From Porticoccaceae bacterium UBA1989 (lineage in GTDB: Bacteria > Pseudomonadota > Gammaproteobacteria > Pseudomonadales > Porticoccaceae), in the NCBI GenBank assembly GCA_002335945.1, contig DDDD01000125.1, positions 371 to 32,817 on the forward strand: 32,447 bases of DNA, read 5' to 3'. Position numbers and translations under genes: made by a program. The notes below the pieces were generated by a model. It was not told the DNA's origin, did no database searches, and was given only the letters and a program-made list of their open reading frames with translations. Below are positions 31,210 through 32,447 of the stretch, piece by piece. The first letter of the stretch is position 1. Each line of letters starts with the position of its first letter.

Positions 31210-32447
31210 ATGGGGTTGCTCGAAAGTAAAAACTTACAGCACTTTTACATCAATGAAGAGCAATCTTTTTACCTGCTTAGTCATCAGGATGCCCGAAAAT
31301 TAAAGGATTGGCTGAGTCTTTGTGAATCCCAGCTCAAACGTCTTGGGTATAATGATATTGAGATGGTGGGTAAAGGCGCCTATGGCTTTGTTTTTTCTGG
31401 CACTAATCAGAAGGGGCAGCAATATGTCTTTAAGTTTGCCCGTATTACATTACCTCAGCATGTTCAGGAACGCCTAGAAGAAGAGGGCTTTATGCTCAAT
31501 CAGCTAGGGCATTCTGGTATTCCTAAATTTGTAGATTTTCAACATGTCAGCGGCCAGTCCATTCTTATGATGGAGCGAGCACCGGGTATCAACCTCGAAC
31601 AGCTGTCTCGCCAAACCGGAAAATTGGAACCCCGCCTAATCCTAAAAATTGCAGCCCAGATGTCCAATATACTGCTGTACTTACGGCGTCAGTCAGAGTC
31701 CACAGTAAGTAGCCTAATTGTTCATGGCGATATTAAGCCTTCGAATATTATGTTTGATCCAGACACCGAGACGGTCGCCCTGATCGACTGGGGTGCAGCA
31801 GTTTTTGCCCAATGTGATGCCCAGCATCAACGTATTGACGGATTTGGTCTCGATGCGATTAATTCAGATTTCGGCAAGACCAATGCAAAGCTCGGGGATG
31901 TCTATTTTATCGGTGATGATCAGTTAAAGGCTGAACTCTCTTCTCCGCGTTTTGATGAGCAGGGTCTAGCAGGCACTCTGTATGCACTGTCTTCAGGGCA
32001 GGGTAGCCGTTTTGGGAAGGATGTTATCACGCCAGAATCACTGGGTCTGCCTATCGAGTTCGCAAAAACTCTGGCCGGCATGCTAGACGAGGACTCAGAA
32101 GTTCGAGAGAGGGCAGGAGACTACTTTTTCGATAATATGCGCTATATGAAGCATATTGTGAGTACATCAACGCCTGAAACATCCAATCCTAGTTTGCCAC
32201 TCATTCCATTTGTAATAACTAGCTCGGATGCTAATGAGCAATTGGAGACAGTGGTGTACAGCTCTAGAAAAAGCTTTTTACGGGCAGAAATTGGCGCTGA
32301 TAAATTTGATGCCCAAGCAGCGCGTGACGTCGATGCTGCAGACTATGGGCATTATAAGAATTATCTCAGTGGTATGGGAGACACAGAAAAGGCCTTTATT
32401 ATTGCGGTGAGTCACCTTGGCCGTTACCCCGTAGTGGGTGGTCTGGC
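31210..32447 (+). CDS. Serine/threonine protein kinase-like protein (partial, 3' end outside window)
   Basis: The frame is open from the ATG at 31210 to the window edge (412 codons). A kinase fold spans about residues 45-310: Gly-rich loop 'VGKGAYGFVFSG' (53-64), Lys75 in 'YVFKFAR', catalytic loop His172-Gly-Asp174 in 'VHGDIKPSN' with Lys176 and Asn179, and Asp193 in 'LIDWGAA' in place of DFG. All catalytic residues are present, so it is probably active. The HGD and DWG variants recall the small-molecule kinase side of the superfamily as well as bacterial Ser/Thr kinases. A C-terminal extension without known domain begins near 310 and runs off the window. It lies 35 bases after the E2 gene on the same strand, and may be in the bkd operon. 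Confidence 0.75.
   Translation, partial: MGLLESKNLQHFYINEEQSFYLLSHQDARKLKDWLSLCESQLKRLGYNDIEMVGKGAYGFVFSGTNQKGQQYVFKFARITLPQHVQERLEEEGFMLNQLGHSGIPKFVDFQHVSGQSILMMERAPGINLEQLSRQTGKLEPRLILKIAAQMSNILLYLRRQSESTVSSLIVHGDIKPSNIMFDPDTETVALIDWGAAVFAQCDAQHQRIDGFGLDAINSDFGKTNAKLGDVYFIGDDQLKAELSSPRFDEQGLAGTLYALSSGQGSRFGKDVITPESLGLPIEFAKTLAGMLDEDSEVRERAGDYFFDNMRYMKHIVSTSTPETSNPSLPLIPFVITSSDANEQLETVVYSSRKSFLRAEIGADKFDAQAARDVDAADYGHYKNYLSGMGDTEKAFIIAVSHLGRYPVVGGL

Overview
The window reads as a chromosomal segment of a free-living, respiring gammaproteobacterium. A marine oligotroph of the Cellvibrionales/SAR92 kind is a guess from protein style only. It has moderate GC, dense genes, several 1- to 4-base gene overlaps and some TTG/GTG starts. 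I see no rRNA, tRNA, CRISPR array, insertion sequence or phage gene. Two genes are cut by the window edges: the C-terminus of an unknown protein at 1-99 and a protein kinase from 31210 to the end.

Layout. (1) 265-3899, plus strand: a small VOC-fold protein, then a three-gene set of RimB-like retropepsin lipoprotein, inactive transglutaminase fused to membrane helices, and ATP-grasp ligase. (2) 3907-8365, minus: a short alpha-glucan phosphorylase followed by a P-type cation ATPase. (3) 8461-12484, a regulatory block: a receiver-only protein with Glu at the phospho-Asp position, a PilZ protein, an FNR with the full iron-sulfur cysteine set, and a FixJ/FixL-like two-component pair. (4) 12840-26200, glycogen metabolism: long alpha-glucan phosphorylase, a lipoprotein, GAPDH, MalQ, a GH57 enzyme and GlgC, then, divergently, a two-CBS protein, GlgB and GlgA. 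(5) 26288-26743: an Hsp20 chaperone. (6) 26905-31174: an Lrp-family regulator divergent from a branched-chain 2-oxoacid dehydrogenase operon (E1 alpha, E1 beta, E2), matching the bkdR-bkd arrangement of pseudomonads. (7) A protein kinase.

The most striking pattern is regulatory. FNR-type palindromes (TTGAY-N4-RTCAA) stand upstream of the short phosphorylase (8425-8438), the long phosphorylase (12757-12770), GAPDH (17204-17217), the glgC/CBS-glgBA divergent promoter (21867-21880) and hsp20 (26855-26868). Several have a plausible -10 hexamer about 29-35 bp from the box centre, as in a class II FNR promoter. With the fnr gene and a FixLJ-like pair in the middle, the block looks like one oxygen-controlled island. 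When oxygen falls, glycogen turnover, glycolysis, a cation pump, an Hsp20 and a CBS protein would be switched together. The content (Hsp20, two-CBS protein, P-type ATPase) resembles the mycobacterial DosR dormancy regulon, but here under FNR.

All functional calls come from reading translated motifs. No database search was run.
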